Under the pieces are notes generated by a model, which had not been told where the DNA came from, ran no database searches, and saw nothing but the letters and a program-made list of their open reading frames with translations. This document shows positions 8,129 to 14,444 of a stretch of 15,427 nucleotides of DNA, piece by piece. The stretch is from Chrysiogenales bacterium. Its GTDB lineage: Bacteria; Acidobacteriota; Aminicenantia; UBA2199. Each line of letters starts with the position of its first letter. Position 1 is the first letter of the stretch. The position numbers and the translations under genes were made by a program. The stretch lies in the NCBI GenBank assembly GCA_004525465.1, contig SPCN01000023.1:1-15427 (forward strand). Reading direction: 5' to 3'.

Positions 8129-8557
8129 GGTATTTTCCCTCGCTTCATTTTTTCAGTCGTCACCATCAGCCAACTGCCTCATCACAGGCCGGTTGCCATT
8201 ATGATGGAAAGACCGATTTATTACAAATCCTTTCCCCGGGCAAAACGCTGTTGTCCAAACCGGAGTTCCCGGGCGCTGCCCGGCGAAGGATCCGCCTCAG
8301 GTTTCGAGGTCACTCAAATAATTTTCAAGGATCCTTCTTCTTTCAGCGAGTGAACGACCGCATTCGCTGTTTCTCTTCAGGGCAAAATCAACCAGCGTGA
8401 ACAGCAGTTCGTCATAGCCGATACCGGTCCAGAAAGCCGATCTGACAAATCAGGGTTCACGTGAAACGAAATTGAAAATTGACCCGGAAATTTTTGCGGG
8501 GAATTTGCAGGCCGGTTTTGATGCCGCTGCCGGCGGCAGCGGACCGAAGCACCGGTT
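8129..8557. other. 429-bp gap without an intact gene
   Basis: The stretch lies between the start of the FAD oxidase and the end of the FabK-like gene, both on the minus strand. It holds a 50-codon minus-strand coding remnant (8297-8449), a 6-bp stem hairpin at 8269-8283 (CCGGGC-GCT-GCCCGG), a 10-bp palindrome TTCACGTGAA at 8456-8465, and GC-rich hairpins near the right end. I found no convincing promoter for the oxidase operon in it. Confidence 0.6.
8297..8449 (-). pseudogene. C-terminal remnant of an unidentified gene
   Basis: On the minus strand an open frame of 50 codons runs from just after an in-frame stop (8452-8450) to a TGA at 8299-8297. It has no ATG, GTG or TTG near its left end, yet reads like a real protein tail: FWTGIGYDELLFTLVDFALK, then a charged helix with RSLAERRRILENYLSDLE. 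Use of acidic and basic residues in heptad-like spacing and the lack of odd residues argue against chance. It points the same way as the FAD oxidase/SDR pair and ends 168 bp before it. It may be the tail of a former first gene of that operon, cut off by a rearrangement near 8450. I do not recognise the family. A chance open frame of this size remains possible. Confidence 0.45.
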
Positions 8558-8573
8558 TTATCTAACCGGGTGC
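8524..8573 (-). terminator. tandem hairpins at the end of the FabK-like gene, possible terminator
   Basis: Two stems lie side by side. One, 8549-8573, spans the stop codon: GCACCGGTT pairs with AACCGGGTGC, with one bulged G and a 6-nt loop. The other, 8524-8542, is a perfect 8-bp stem (CCGCTGCC/GGCAGCGG, loop GGC). No U-run follows on the minus strand, so this is not a textbook intrinsic terminator. It may instead stabilise the transcript end. Confidence 0.3.
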
Positions 8574-9964
8574 AAAACCAGATCGGCCTGGAAGCGCTGG
8601 GCCATGGACTGCAATTCGCCTTTTTTTTCCGGAAAGCGCTCCTTGAGGACGTTTAGTTTTTCCAGGGCGGTCTCATATTCATGTTTCAGCGTGTTGGCCA
8701 ACCTATGGGCACGATCATAATCTTCGCGCAACGAGTCCCGACGAACCTCCCAGGCCTTCCCGGCTTCATGACTCAGATTTATCCAGCGCTGACGGGCCTG
8801 CAAGTAATCCTGGCGTAATCCGGCGAATTTTTTTTCGATTGACTTCAGGTATTCGTCCTTCAATGTGACCAGGTTCTGGATAAAGGCCGCTTCATACTCA
8901 TATTTTAAACTTTCCAATAATTCGGCTACGGGAACGATCTTGTCCACGCGGTAGGCATTGGCGCCGCAAAAGGCAAAGCCCTGGTCAAGCAAGCCCTGGC
9001 GGGCGTTATCCAAGGCGGCCGAGATGCAATAGTCGGCATTTTTGATGTCACACTGGTCCAGGCAGCGCCAGGCACAACGGTTGACGTTGCGCACACCGGC
9101 GGCGGCATTGTCCAGGAAGTGATTGCGGATAGCCCTGCCGGGGAGCCCGACCGGGCTCTTGATGATGACTATATCCTGCGGACGGCAGGCGAGATATGCT
9201 TCCTTGAAACGGGGATCGGCGTCGCATTCGTCGGTGGCCACGAAGCGGGTCGCCATCTGCACTCCCTGCGCGCCCAGTTGCAGGAAACGGAAGATGTCTT
9301 CGCCCGTGAAGATGCCGCCGGCGGCGATGACCGGAATTTTTTTGTGAAAGGTTTCCTGGAAACCCGCGACGGCGGCAACGACTTGCGGCACAAGAATTTC
9401 CAGCGCCTGCTTGGGATTTTCCAGCTGGTCCGCTTTGAAGCCCAGATGCCCCCCGGCCAAAGGTCCTTCGACCACTACCGCGTCGGGGACGTCGCCATAG
9501 TTTTTTTCCCAATATTTAAAAATCAGCTCGGCGGCGCGACCCGAAGAAACGATGGGGATCACCAGAACGTTGGCGGCACGGATCTTGGCCACCGGGATAT
9601 TCCTGATCGGCAGGCCGGCCCCCATGAACAGGGCGTCGACTTTTTCTTCTATGGCCACGTCCAGGAGTTGCTGGAAATCGTTGGCCGCCACCATGATATT
9701 GATCCCGATCAGGCCAGATGTTTTTTTCCGGGCCTTGCGGATCTCGCTGCGCAGGGCCTTGATGTTGGCTGCCCGGCCGTCTTCGTAGTAGTCGGGTTCG
9801 ATCATGCCGACGCCATTGGCGGCGATAATCCCGATGCCACCCTGGGCGGCCACGGAAGACGCGAGATTGGCAAGGGAAATTCCCACCCCCATGCCGCCCT
9901 GAACGATGGGCAGGGAAGCATTACGATTGCCGATGGTCAACTTCGGCATCTTAAAAAAGATCAT
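8558..9964 (-). CDS. FabK/nitronate monooxygenase family flavoprotein with helical C-terminal extension
   Basis: A 468-residue FMN enzyme of the 2-nitropropane dioxygenase / enoyl-ACP reductase II fold. The N-terminus has PIVQGGMGVGISLANLA (FMN site). GPLAGGHLGF carries the usual catalytic His (about residue 173). IPVIAAGGIFTGED and GAQGVQMATRF bind the FMN phosphate. These TIM-barrel parts end near residue 350. Two features are less common. One is a cysteine cluster C297-x3-C301-x3-C305-x7-C313, followed by FCGANAYR, that could hold a metal or Fe-S cluster. The other is a C-terminal extension of about 115 residues, strongly helical and rich in Glu, Lys, Arg, Gln and Tyr, likely a coiled coil. 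The start at 9964 is chosen over a TTG at 9979 because AGGAGG (9974-9969) lies between them. It has its own promoter. It may reduce enoyl thioesters or oxidise nitronates; sequence alone does not decide. Confidence 0.85.
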   Translation of the reverse strand: MIFFKMPKLTIGNRNASLPIVQGGMGVGISLANLASSVAAQGGIGIIAANGVGMIEPDYYEDGRAANIKALRSEIRKARKKTSGLIGINIMVAANDFQQLLDVAIEEKVDALFMGAGLPIRNIPVAKIRAANVLVIPIVSSGRAAELIFKYWEKNYGDVPDAVVVEGPLAGGHLGFKADQLENPKQALEILVPQVVAAVAGFQETFHKKIPVIAAGGIFTGEDIFRFLQLGAQGVQMATRFVATDECDADPRFKEAYLACRPQDIVIIKSPVGLPGRAIRNHFLDNAAAGVRNVNRCAWRCLDQCDIKNADYCISAALDNARQGLLDQGFAFCGANAYRVDKIVPVAELLESLKYEYEAAFIQNLVTLKDEYLKSIEKKFAGLRQDYLQARQRWINLSHEAGKAWEVRRDSLREDYDRAHRLANTLKHEYETALEKLNVLKERFPEKKGELQSMAQRFQADLVLHPVR

Positions 9965-9994
9965 GCGCCCTCCTGACAACCAATCATTACAAAC

Positions 9995-10022
9995 AAAATC
10001 AATTTCAGGGAGAATTGATTTT
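9995..10022. repeat. AT-rich inverted repeat in the 5' leader of the FabK-like gene
   Basis: AAAATCAATT (9995-10004) and AATTGATTTT (10013-10022) are a perfect 10-bp inverted repeat around an 8-bp GC-richer spacer. It lies 31-58 bp before the start codon and downstream of the predicted transcription start. It could be an operator for a dimeric repressor or form a leader hairpin. Confidence 0.5.
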
Positions 10023-10074
10023 TTAATCTAACGAAAAGAATTCCTGATTTCATTAACATTTCACAATTTGCTTA

Positions 10075-10103
10075 ATCATACTACCTTTTTTTAAAAAAAG
10101 CAA
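10075..10103 (-). promoter_or_regulatory. sigma-70 type promoter of the FabK-like gene
   Basis: On the minus strand TTGCTT (10103-10098), an exact 17-bp spacer and TATGAT (10080-10075) form a good promoter. The spacer includes a T5A7 stretch that may bend. Transcription would start near 10068 and give a leader of about 100 nt. Confidence 0.55.
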
Positions 10104-10130
10104 ATCGGGGGCAAATCATCTCGCCGCGAT

Positions 10131-10147
10131 TGTCCCAAAATGGGACA
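10131..10147. promoter_or_regulatory. activator site 1 (17-bp inverted repeat)
   Basis: TGTCCCAAAATGGGACA is a perfect 7+3+7 dyad. The same motif recurs at 10199 and 10273 ahead of a sigma-54 promoter, which suggests binding sites for an NtrC-like enhancer-binding protein. It also lies only 28 bp upstream of the -35 box of the divergent promoter. Confidence 0.75.
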
Positions 10148-10198
10148 GAGCTGGTCGCAAAACCAATTCAGCTGGGAGTTTGCGATAAAAATGCCTGC

Positions 10199-10215
10199 TG
10201 TCCCAAAATAGGACA
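10199..10215. promoter_or_regulatory. activator site 2 (17-bp inverted repeat)
   Basis: TGTCCCAAAATAGGACA differs from site 1 at one base and, like it, is followed by GAGC. It starts 68 bp after site 1. Confidence 0.75.
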
Positions 10216-10272
10216 GAGCCAGGGCTTGAAGAAGCCCTGCCAACAATGATTTCACCGCTCACCCCCAGCCAA

Positions 10273-10289
10273 TGTCCCAATTTGGAACA
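10273..10289. promoter_or_regulatory. activator site 3 (17-bp inverted repeat)
   Basis: TGTCCCAATTTGGAACA keeps the left arm and has one mismatch in the right arm. It starts 74 bp after site 2, and its centre is about 111 bp upstream of the predicted transcription start, within the usual range for sigma-54 enhancer sites. Confidence 0.7.
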
Positions 10290-10364
10290 CCACTGCCGCC
10301 AGCGGGCCAAAGCTTGGAAAAGCAAAAACCCTTTGCAGACAACGTTTTTAAGCCCTGCCGCTAT

Positions 10365-10382
10365 TTGGCACATGTTATGCTT
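10365..10382 (+). promoter_or_regulatory. sigma-54 (-24/-12) promoter
   Basis: TTGGCACATGTTATGCTT keeps the invariant GG (10367-10368), a spacing of exactly 10 bp and the GC (10379-10380). It agrees well with the known TGGCAC-N5-TTGCW consensus. Transcription should start near 10392. With three dyads upstream, the assignment is strong for a prediction from sequence. Confidence 0.75.
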
Positions 10383-10392
10383 AATCATTCAC

Positions 10393-10599
10393 ATGAAAAC
10401 CAAAACTCTTTTTTATTGTCCGCGCGATGAAAACGAATTGTTGTTTGAAGAAGTGTATGACGAGCGCCAGGATTTCTTCTACATGCCGCCGCGCGAACTG
10501 CCCCAGGTCTGTCCTAAATGCGGCCGGGTGCTTTTTAAAAAGGATTGCATCACTGTGGAGGAACTGTACAAAAACGAAAACCTGTCCAATCCCGCCTGA
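10393..10599 (+). CDS. small CPxCG (zinc-ribbon-like) protein, possibly leaderless
   Basis: A 68-residue protein of unknown function. It has a cysteine near the N-terminus (FYCPRD) and a VCPKCGRVLF knuckle near residue 47, which looks like a zinc ribbon with only three cysteines; an Asp or His could be the fourth ligand. The body is acidic and aromatic (DERQDFFYMPPREL). ATG 10393 is chosen because an upstream extension would include the promoter itself. It has no Shine-Dalgarno, and the predicted sigma-54 start (about 10392) is next to the AUG, so the message may be leaderless. Another in-frame ATG (10372) lies inside the promoter. It is the first gene of the sigma-54 unit, with the next start 2 bp after its stop. 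Confidence 0.6.
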   Translation: MKTKTLFYCPRDENELLFEEVYDERQDFFYMPPRELPQVCPKCGRVLFKKDCITVEELYKNENLSNPA

Positions 10600-10601
10600 A
10601 C

Positions 10602-11255
10602 ATGACCGCTTGGCGTGGGCAATTGAAGATCGACCAAATTTTCGCCATGGAAAATTTCAGCAAGCCGGAAAGGATCGATTGGTTGAAGCAGGAGGCAAAC
10701 CATTACCTGAAAAAAATGGAGGCCAGTCAGGGCGACGTTCTGGCGGAACGGTCCGGGCCGGTCTTGTCCGCAGCCAACCTCGAACAATTTTTTCGCCACA
10801 AAGAACGATCCGAAAAAATCTGCCAGATCCTGCAATACCTGCTCAGTTTCATGACCCATATTCCCGAAAACGATGAAATCGGCGACGAACCGGTCAATCC
10901 GGCTGAACAGTTCCGCGAATTCGTCCGCTATGAGGCGGATCTGCTTTTGGAAGAAGATGTAAAAAATGCGATTTTTCAGGAAACCAACCACAAGGAACAA
11001 TTCGCCGGCGGCAATGTCTGGGACTACCAGGAGCGGATCATCTCTATGAACAACGAACTGCAAAAACAGGTTGCCCAGGGCAAAAACAACGCAGTCGCTA
11101 CAATTTCCAGCTTATGCCAGGTACTGGAACAGTTGTGCCGGTTCTGGTTCGAAGTCAGGCGCCACGACATCCGCCGCACCCGGCGCGGCGATATTTTTCT
11201 TTACACCTTGGCCCGGATCGTGCAAAGCCGCTGCCGCCAAACTGAAAAATCATAA
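10602..11255 (+). CDS. helical protein of unknown function
   Basis: A 217-residue soluble protein that I do not recognise. It is almost wholly predicted helix, acidic in the middle (PENDEIGDEPVNPAEQFREF) and basic at the end (EVRRHDIRRTRRGDIFLYTL). It has no signal peptide or membrane segment, so it is cytoplasmic. ATG 10602 lies 2 bp after the stop of the small zinc-ribbon-like gene, which favours stop-start coupling. ATG 10647 (MENFSKPERIDW) is an alternative that removes 15 residues, and neither has a clear ribosome-binding site. Its place right behind the sigma-54 promoter suggests a regulatory or stress-related role, but nothing in the sequence shows it. Confidence 0.65.
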   Translation: MTAWRGQLKIDQIFAMENFSKPERIDWLKQEANHYLKKMEASQGDVLAERSGPVLSAANLEQFFRHKERSEKICQILQYLLSFMTHIPENDEIGDEPVNPAEQFREFVRYEADLLLEEDVKNAIFQETNHKEQFAGGNVWDYQERIISMNNELQKQVAQGKNNAVATISSLCQVLEQLCRFWFEVRRHDIRRTRRGDIFLYTLARIVQSRCRQTEKS

Positions 11256-11409
11256 AAACCATTTTTAAAAAAATTAATACCCAGTTCTCTTCATCCAGGA
11301 TCATGCATCCTTCTGCAGGGAATTGCTTTTCTGAAATCCGGTTGCTCAACCCGCCATACTTGCTGTTGCTTATTGAAAATTTGGATATATTCATTTATTA
11401 TTATTGACA

Positions 11410-12912
11410 ATGAGATTTGTGACTCTTTTGACGGTTTTTTTGATTGCCGGGAATTGCCTTGGCGCGACCGCAGACAATTCCATCATCTACCTGCGCTCGA
11501 CCGACGCCATAAACCTCAACCCCTGGCAAGCCGAAGACCGCTACTCCAACGAGATCGCGGCCAATATTTTCGAAGGGCTGGTGCGTTTCAAAAAAAACAG
11601 CACCGCCATTGAATCCTGCCTGGCCACCTCATGGAGCGTCAAGGAAAACGGCACCCGCTGGCACTTTGTCCTGCGCCGCGGCGTGAGATTCCATGACGGC
11701 AGCCCTTTCAACGCCCAGGCCGTCCTCTATTCATTTCGCAGCCGGTTGAAAAAACAGCAGAGACTCTATCAGCGGCTGAGTTTTCTTTTTTCTTTTATAA
11801 CCGCTATCCGCAGCAGCGATCCCTACAGCGTGGATATCATCCTGGAACGCCCCTATGCCCCCTTTCTCATCGCCCTGGCCGATTCCGCGGCATTCATCCA
11901 ATCGCCCACGGCCGGCAAATCCTCTCCCTACCTCCCTGTCGGCACCGGCCCTTTCCGTTTCTCCAGTTGGTCAAAAGGCAGATCGCTGATCCTGACGGGC
12001 AATTCCCACTACTGGTCGCGAATGGGCAACCTGGAAAAAATCATTTTCAAAGTCATGCCCGACTCGCTGGGCCGGTTGCTGCAGATCAAGAACGGCAGCG
12101 CCGACATGGCGAAGATCCAGTCAGCCAAGGAATACGAGGAGCTGTCGCGCCGCCAGGAGATCGCCATCCTGAGCAACCCATCGATATCCACCCATTACCT
12201 GGCTTTCAACACCAAGAAAAAGCCGTTCGACCGCAAAGAGATCCGCGCCGCCTTCCTGCATATCATCAGCAAGGAAAATTTAATCAAACAGATCTTCCAA
12301 AAACTGGCCGTTCCGGCTTATACTCCCCTGCCCCTGCCCATCTTTGCGGAAGGGAAACCAGCCCAGCTGCGCAGTTTCGACCTGGGTGCCGCCCGCAACC
12401 TACTTAAAATGGGGGGCAGGGAAAACGGCTTCGACTGTACCTTGCATTTCGCCGAGGGCCAGGAAGGCATCGAGGAGATCGCCGACCTTTTGGCCATCTA
12501 CGCCAAAAAGATCAAGATCAACATAACAAAGATCAAGCTTCCCTTCGACGAACTGGTCAAGATCGCCAACCGCGGGGAACATGACCTCCTGATCTTGGGC
12601 TGGTCGACCGGCCCGGATCCCGATTTTTTTCTGTATCCGCTATTCACTTTTTCCGCGGGTAACCGCAACCGCTTTTTTTATGAAAACCCGGATTTGACGC
12701 GCCTGCTGGATCTTGGCAAAATCACCATGGATGTAAAAAAACGGAACCGGATATACCTGGCGGCCCTGGCCATACTGAAAAAAGATGTACCCTGGATCCC
12801 CCTCTTTCACTTGATCGACACCATGGCCTGCAGCAAAAAAGTAAGCAACCTGGGATTCACACCCTTGGGACATGTCCTGTTCCGCGATGTTACAAAGGAG
12901 TCAAAGTTATGA
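11410..12912 (+). CDS. family-5 (Opp/Dpp-type) periplasmic solute-binding protein, copy 1
   Basis: A 500-residue SBP_bac_5 protein. The signal peptide MRFVTLLTVFLIAGNCLGA ends in a signal peptidase I type site. The fold is marked by LNPWQAEDRYSNEIAANIFE, the hallmark WHFVLRRGVRFHDGSPFNAQ, and the hinge PVGTGPFRFSSWSKGRSLIL. Members usually bind peptides, nickel chelates or sugars for ABC import. ATG 11410 is chosen over the TTG six bases upstream because it opens the signal peptide. No Shine-Dalgarno is visible. A 154-bp AT-rich gap precedes it, in which I see no firm promoter. No permease or ATPase gene follows; instead come a second copy and a membrane sensor, joined by 4-bp overlaps. Confidence 0.85.
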   Translation: MRFVTLLTVFLIAGNCLGATADNSIIYLRSTDAINLNPWQAEDRYSNEIAANIFEGLVRFKKNSTAIESCLATSWSVKENGTRWHFVLRRGVRFHDGSPFNAQAVLYSFRSRLKKQQRLYQRLSFLFSFITAIRSSDPYSVDIILERPYAPFLIALADSAAFIQSPTAGKSSPYLPVGTGPFRFSSWSKGRSLILTGNSHYWSRMGNLEKIIFKVMPDSLGRLLQIKNGSADMAKIQSAKEYEELSRRQEIAILSNPSISTHYLAFNTKKKPFDRKEIRAAFLHIISKENLIKQIFQKLAVPAYTPLPLPIFAEGKPAQLRSFDLGAARNLLKMGGRENGFDCTLHFAEGQEGIEEIADLLAIYAKKIKINITKIKLPFDELVKIANRGEHDLLILGWSTGPDPDFFLYPLFTFSAGNRNRFFYENPDLTRLLDLGKITMDVKKRNRIYLAALAILKKDVPWIPLFHLIDTMACSKKVSNLGFTPLGHVLFRDVTKESKL

Positions 12913-14444
12913 CAATAAAAATGAAGGCTCTGCTAGCCTTGCCCCTGCTCATTCTGGTCCTGGCCGCGCCAATGGCTGCCGATCGCGTGGTGCGGTCCGG
13001 CAGCCTTTTCGAGCCAACCGGGATCGATCCCGCCCAAGCCTGGGACGACACTTCGTCTTTTTACGTCGGCAATATTTTTGACACCCTGGTGCGCTTGAAC
13101 CCGCAAACCATGAAGATCGAACCATCGCTAGCCGTCAGCTGGGAGACAAGCCGGGACGGCCGGACCTGGACATTCCAGCTGCGCCGCGGCGTCCGCTTTC
13201 ATGACGGCACTCCTTTTAATGCCGACGCGGTCGCCTATACATTCTTCCGGCAGATGGACCCGGCAAACCCCAACCGCCAGCAGGATTTTCCCCTGTTCGC
13301 CGACATCTTCACTTTCTTGAAGTCGGTCAGAAAAATCGACTCGTTCGAGGTGCAATTTATCCTCTCCAAACCATTTTTTCCTTTCCTGGCCACGCTTACC
13401 GTTGATTGTGCCGCCATCGTCTCTCCTCACGCCGTACAAAAGGCCGGTGCCAATTTCGCGAACGCCCCGGTGGGGACCGGCCCTTTCAAATTGAGCTCCT
13501 GGCAGAAAAACAAGCGCCTGGTCCTGACGGCCAACAGGGAATACTGGCGCGGACGGCCGGGCATCGACGAATACATCGACACCATCGAACCCCGAAGCGA
13601 AATATTGAACAGCTACTTCCAGCAAGGGATGCTGGATATCCTTTACGCATATTCGATCTCCAAGATGGTAAGCTACAAAAAGCAGGATTGGGTCAAGGTC
13701 ATCGCCACTCCCTATCTGTCGGTGACCTACGCTGTCATCAACTCGGCAAGGCCGCCGCTGAACCGCAAAGGAGTGCGTAAGGCCCTGAGCTACGCCTGGG
13801 ACCCCCGCGCCTTGAAACTGGTTTTTCAGGATTATGCACTGCCCGTCCAAACCCTGCTGCCCATGAATCTTGCCGGGGCAACGCCCAAGGATCAACCCAG
13901 GGAATTTTCACTTGCCAAAGCCCAGTCCTTACTGAAAAAAGAGAAGCTGGCTGACGAAATCCAGCTGGAAATGCTCATGCAAAAAGATGACGGGCTGCTC
14001 TTGCAACTGCTTTCCATGTATGCCAGGAACCTGAAACAGATCGGCATCAAATTGAAACTCACCCGCCTGGAGCCTAACGCTTACGCGCAAAGAATCGCTA
14101 AGGGCGATTTCGATCTGGCTTATTCGGGCTGGATCGCCGATTTTCCCGATGCCGACAGCATGCTCTTCCCCCTGCTGTCAGAACAGTTGCAAAAACAGGG
14201 CTTCGCCAATATTGCCGGCGCCAAGCGCCAGGACCTGCGCGACCTATTGACGGCAGCCCGGCGTGAGCGCGGCGCAAAAAAACGTCAGGCCCTGTACCAA
14301 AATCTGAACCGTACCATCATAGCCGATGGCCTGGTCATTCCACTTTTCCAGGACAAGCTGGTCATCCTCTTCAACCGCAAGCTCGGCAGCATCCAACCCA
14401 ATCCCTTAGGCAAATTTTTCCTGTATGACCTGCAGATGAAATGA
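12909..14444 (+). CDS. family-5 (Opp/Dpp-type) periplasmic solute-binding protein, copy 2
   Basis: A 511-residue paralog of the preceding gene. It has a signal peptide (MTIKMKALLALPLLILVLAAPMAA), then GIDPAQAWDDTSSFYVGNIFD, the diagnostic WTFQLRRGVRFHDGTPFNAD and VGTGPFKLSSWQKNKRLVL. The C-terminal lobe has the usual DFDLAYSGWIADFPDADSM. The start overlaps the previous stop (ATGA), with AAAGGAG at 12894-12900. The two copies are diverged along their whole length, so they may bind different ligands or pair up. It is translationally joined to the sensor gene downstream, again by ATGA. Confidence 0.87.
   Translation: MTIKMKALLALPLLILVLAAPMAADRVVRSGSLFEPTGIDPAQAWDDTSSFYVGNIFDTLVRLNPQTMKIEPSLAVSWETSRDGRTWTFQLRRGVRFHDGTPFNADAVAYTFFRQMDPANPNRQQDFPLFADIFTFLKSVRKIDSFEVQFILSKPFFPFLATLTVDCAAIVSPHAVQKAGANFANAPVGTGPFKLSSWQKNKRLVLTANREYWRGRPGIDEYIDTIEPRSEILNSYFQQGMLDILYAYSISKMVSYKKQDWVKVIATPYLSVTYAVINSARPPLNRKGVRKALSYAWDPRALKLVFQDYALPVQTLLPMNLAGATPKDQPREFSLAKAQSLLKKEKLADEIQLEMLMQKDDGLLLQLLSMYARNLKQIGIKLKLTRLEPNAYAQRIAKGDFDLAYSGWIADFPDADSMLFPLLSEQLQKQGFANIAGAKRQDLRDLLTAARRERGAKKRQALYQNLNRTIIADGLVIPLFQDKLVILFNRKLGSIQPNPLGKFFLYDLQMK

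Larger units (their letters stand above)
9965..10392. promoter_or_regulatory. 428-bp divergent regulatory region
   Basis: This gap separates the FabK-like gene (leftward) from the sigma-54 operon (rightward). From left to right it holds a ribosome-binding site, an AT-rich 10-bp inverted repeat, a sigma-70-like promoter on the minus strand overlapping a T7A7 tract, three 17-bp inverted repeats, one GC-rich hairpin (10221-10238) and a -24/-12 promoter. I see no credible gene in it. Confidence 0.7.

Noticed and set aside
8129..8190. Nine-codon leader peptide upstream of the FAD oxidase
   Set aside because: The short frame has no regulatory codon run and no attenuator-like alternative hairpins.
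9119..9976. Long open frame of 285 residues on the + strand
   Set aside because: It lies antisense to the well-supported FabK-like gene, has low-complexity charged composition and matches no family pattern.
10221..10238. Hairpin AGGGCTT-GAAG-AAGCCCT as terminator
   Set aside because: No U-run on either strand, and it sits between two activator sites far from any gene end.
11297..11311. AGGAT-N5-ATCCT dyad before the first solute-binding protein
   Set aside because: Arms are only 5 bp and the motif does not recur, so chance is likely.
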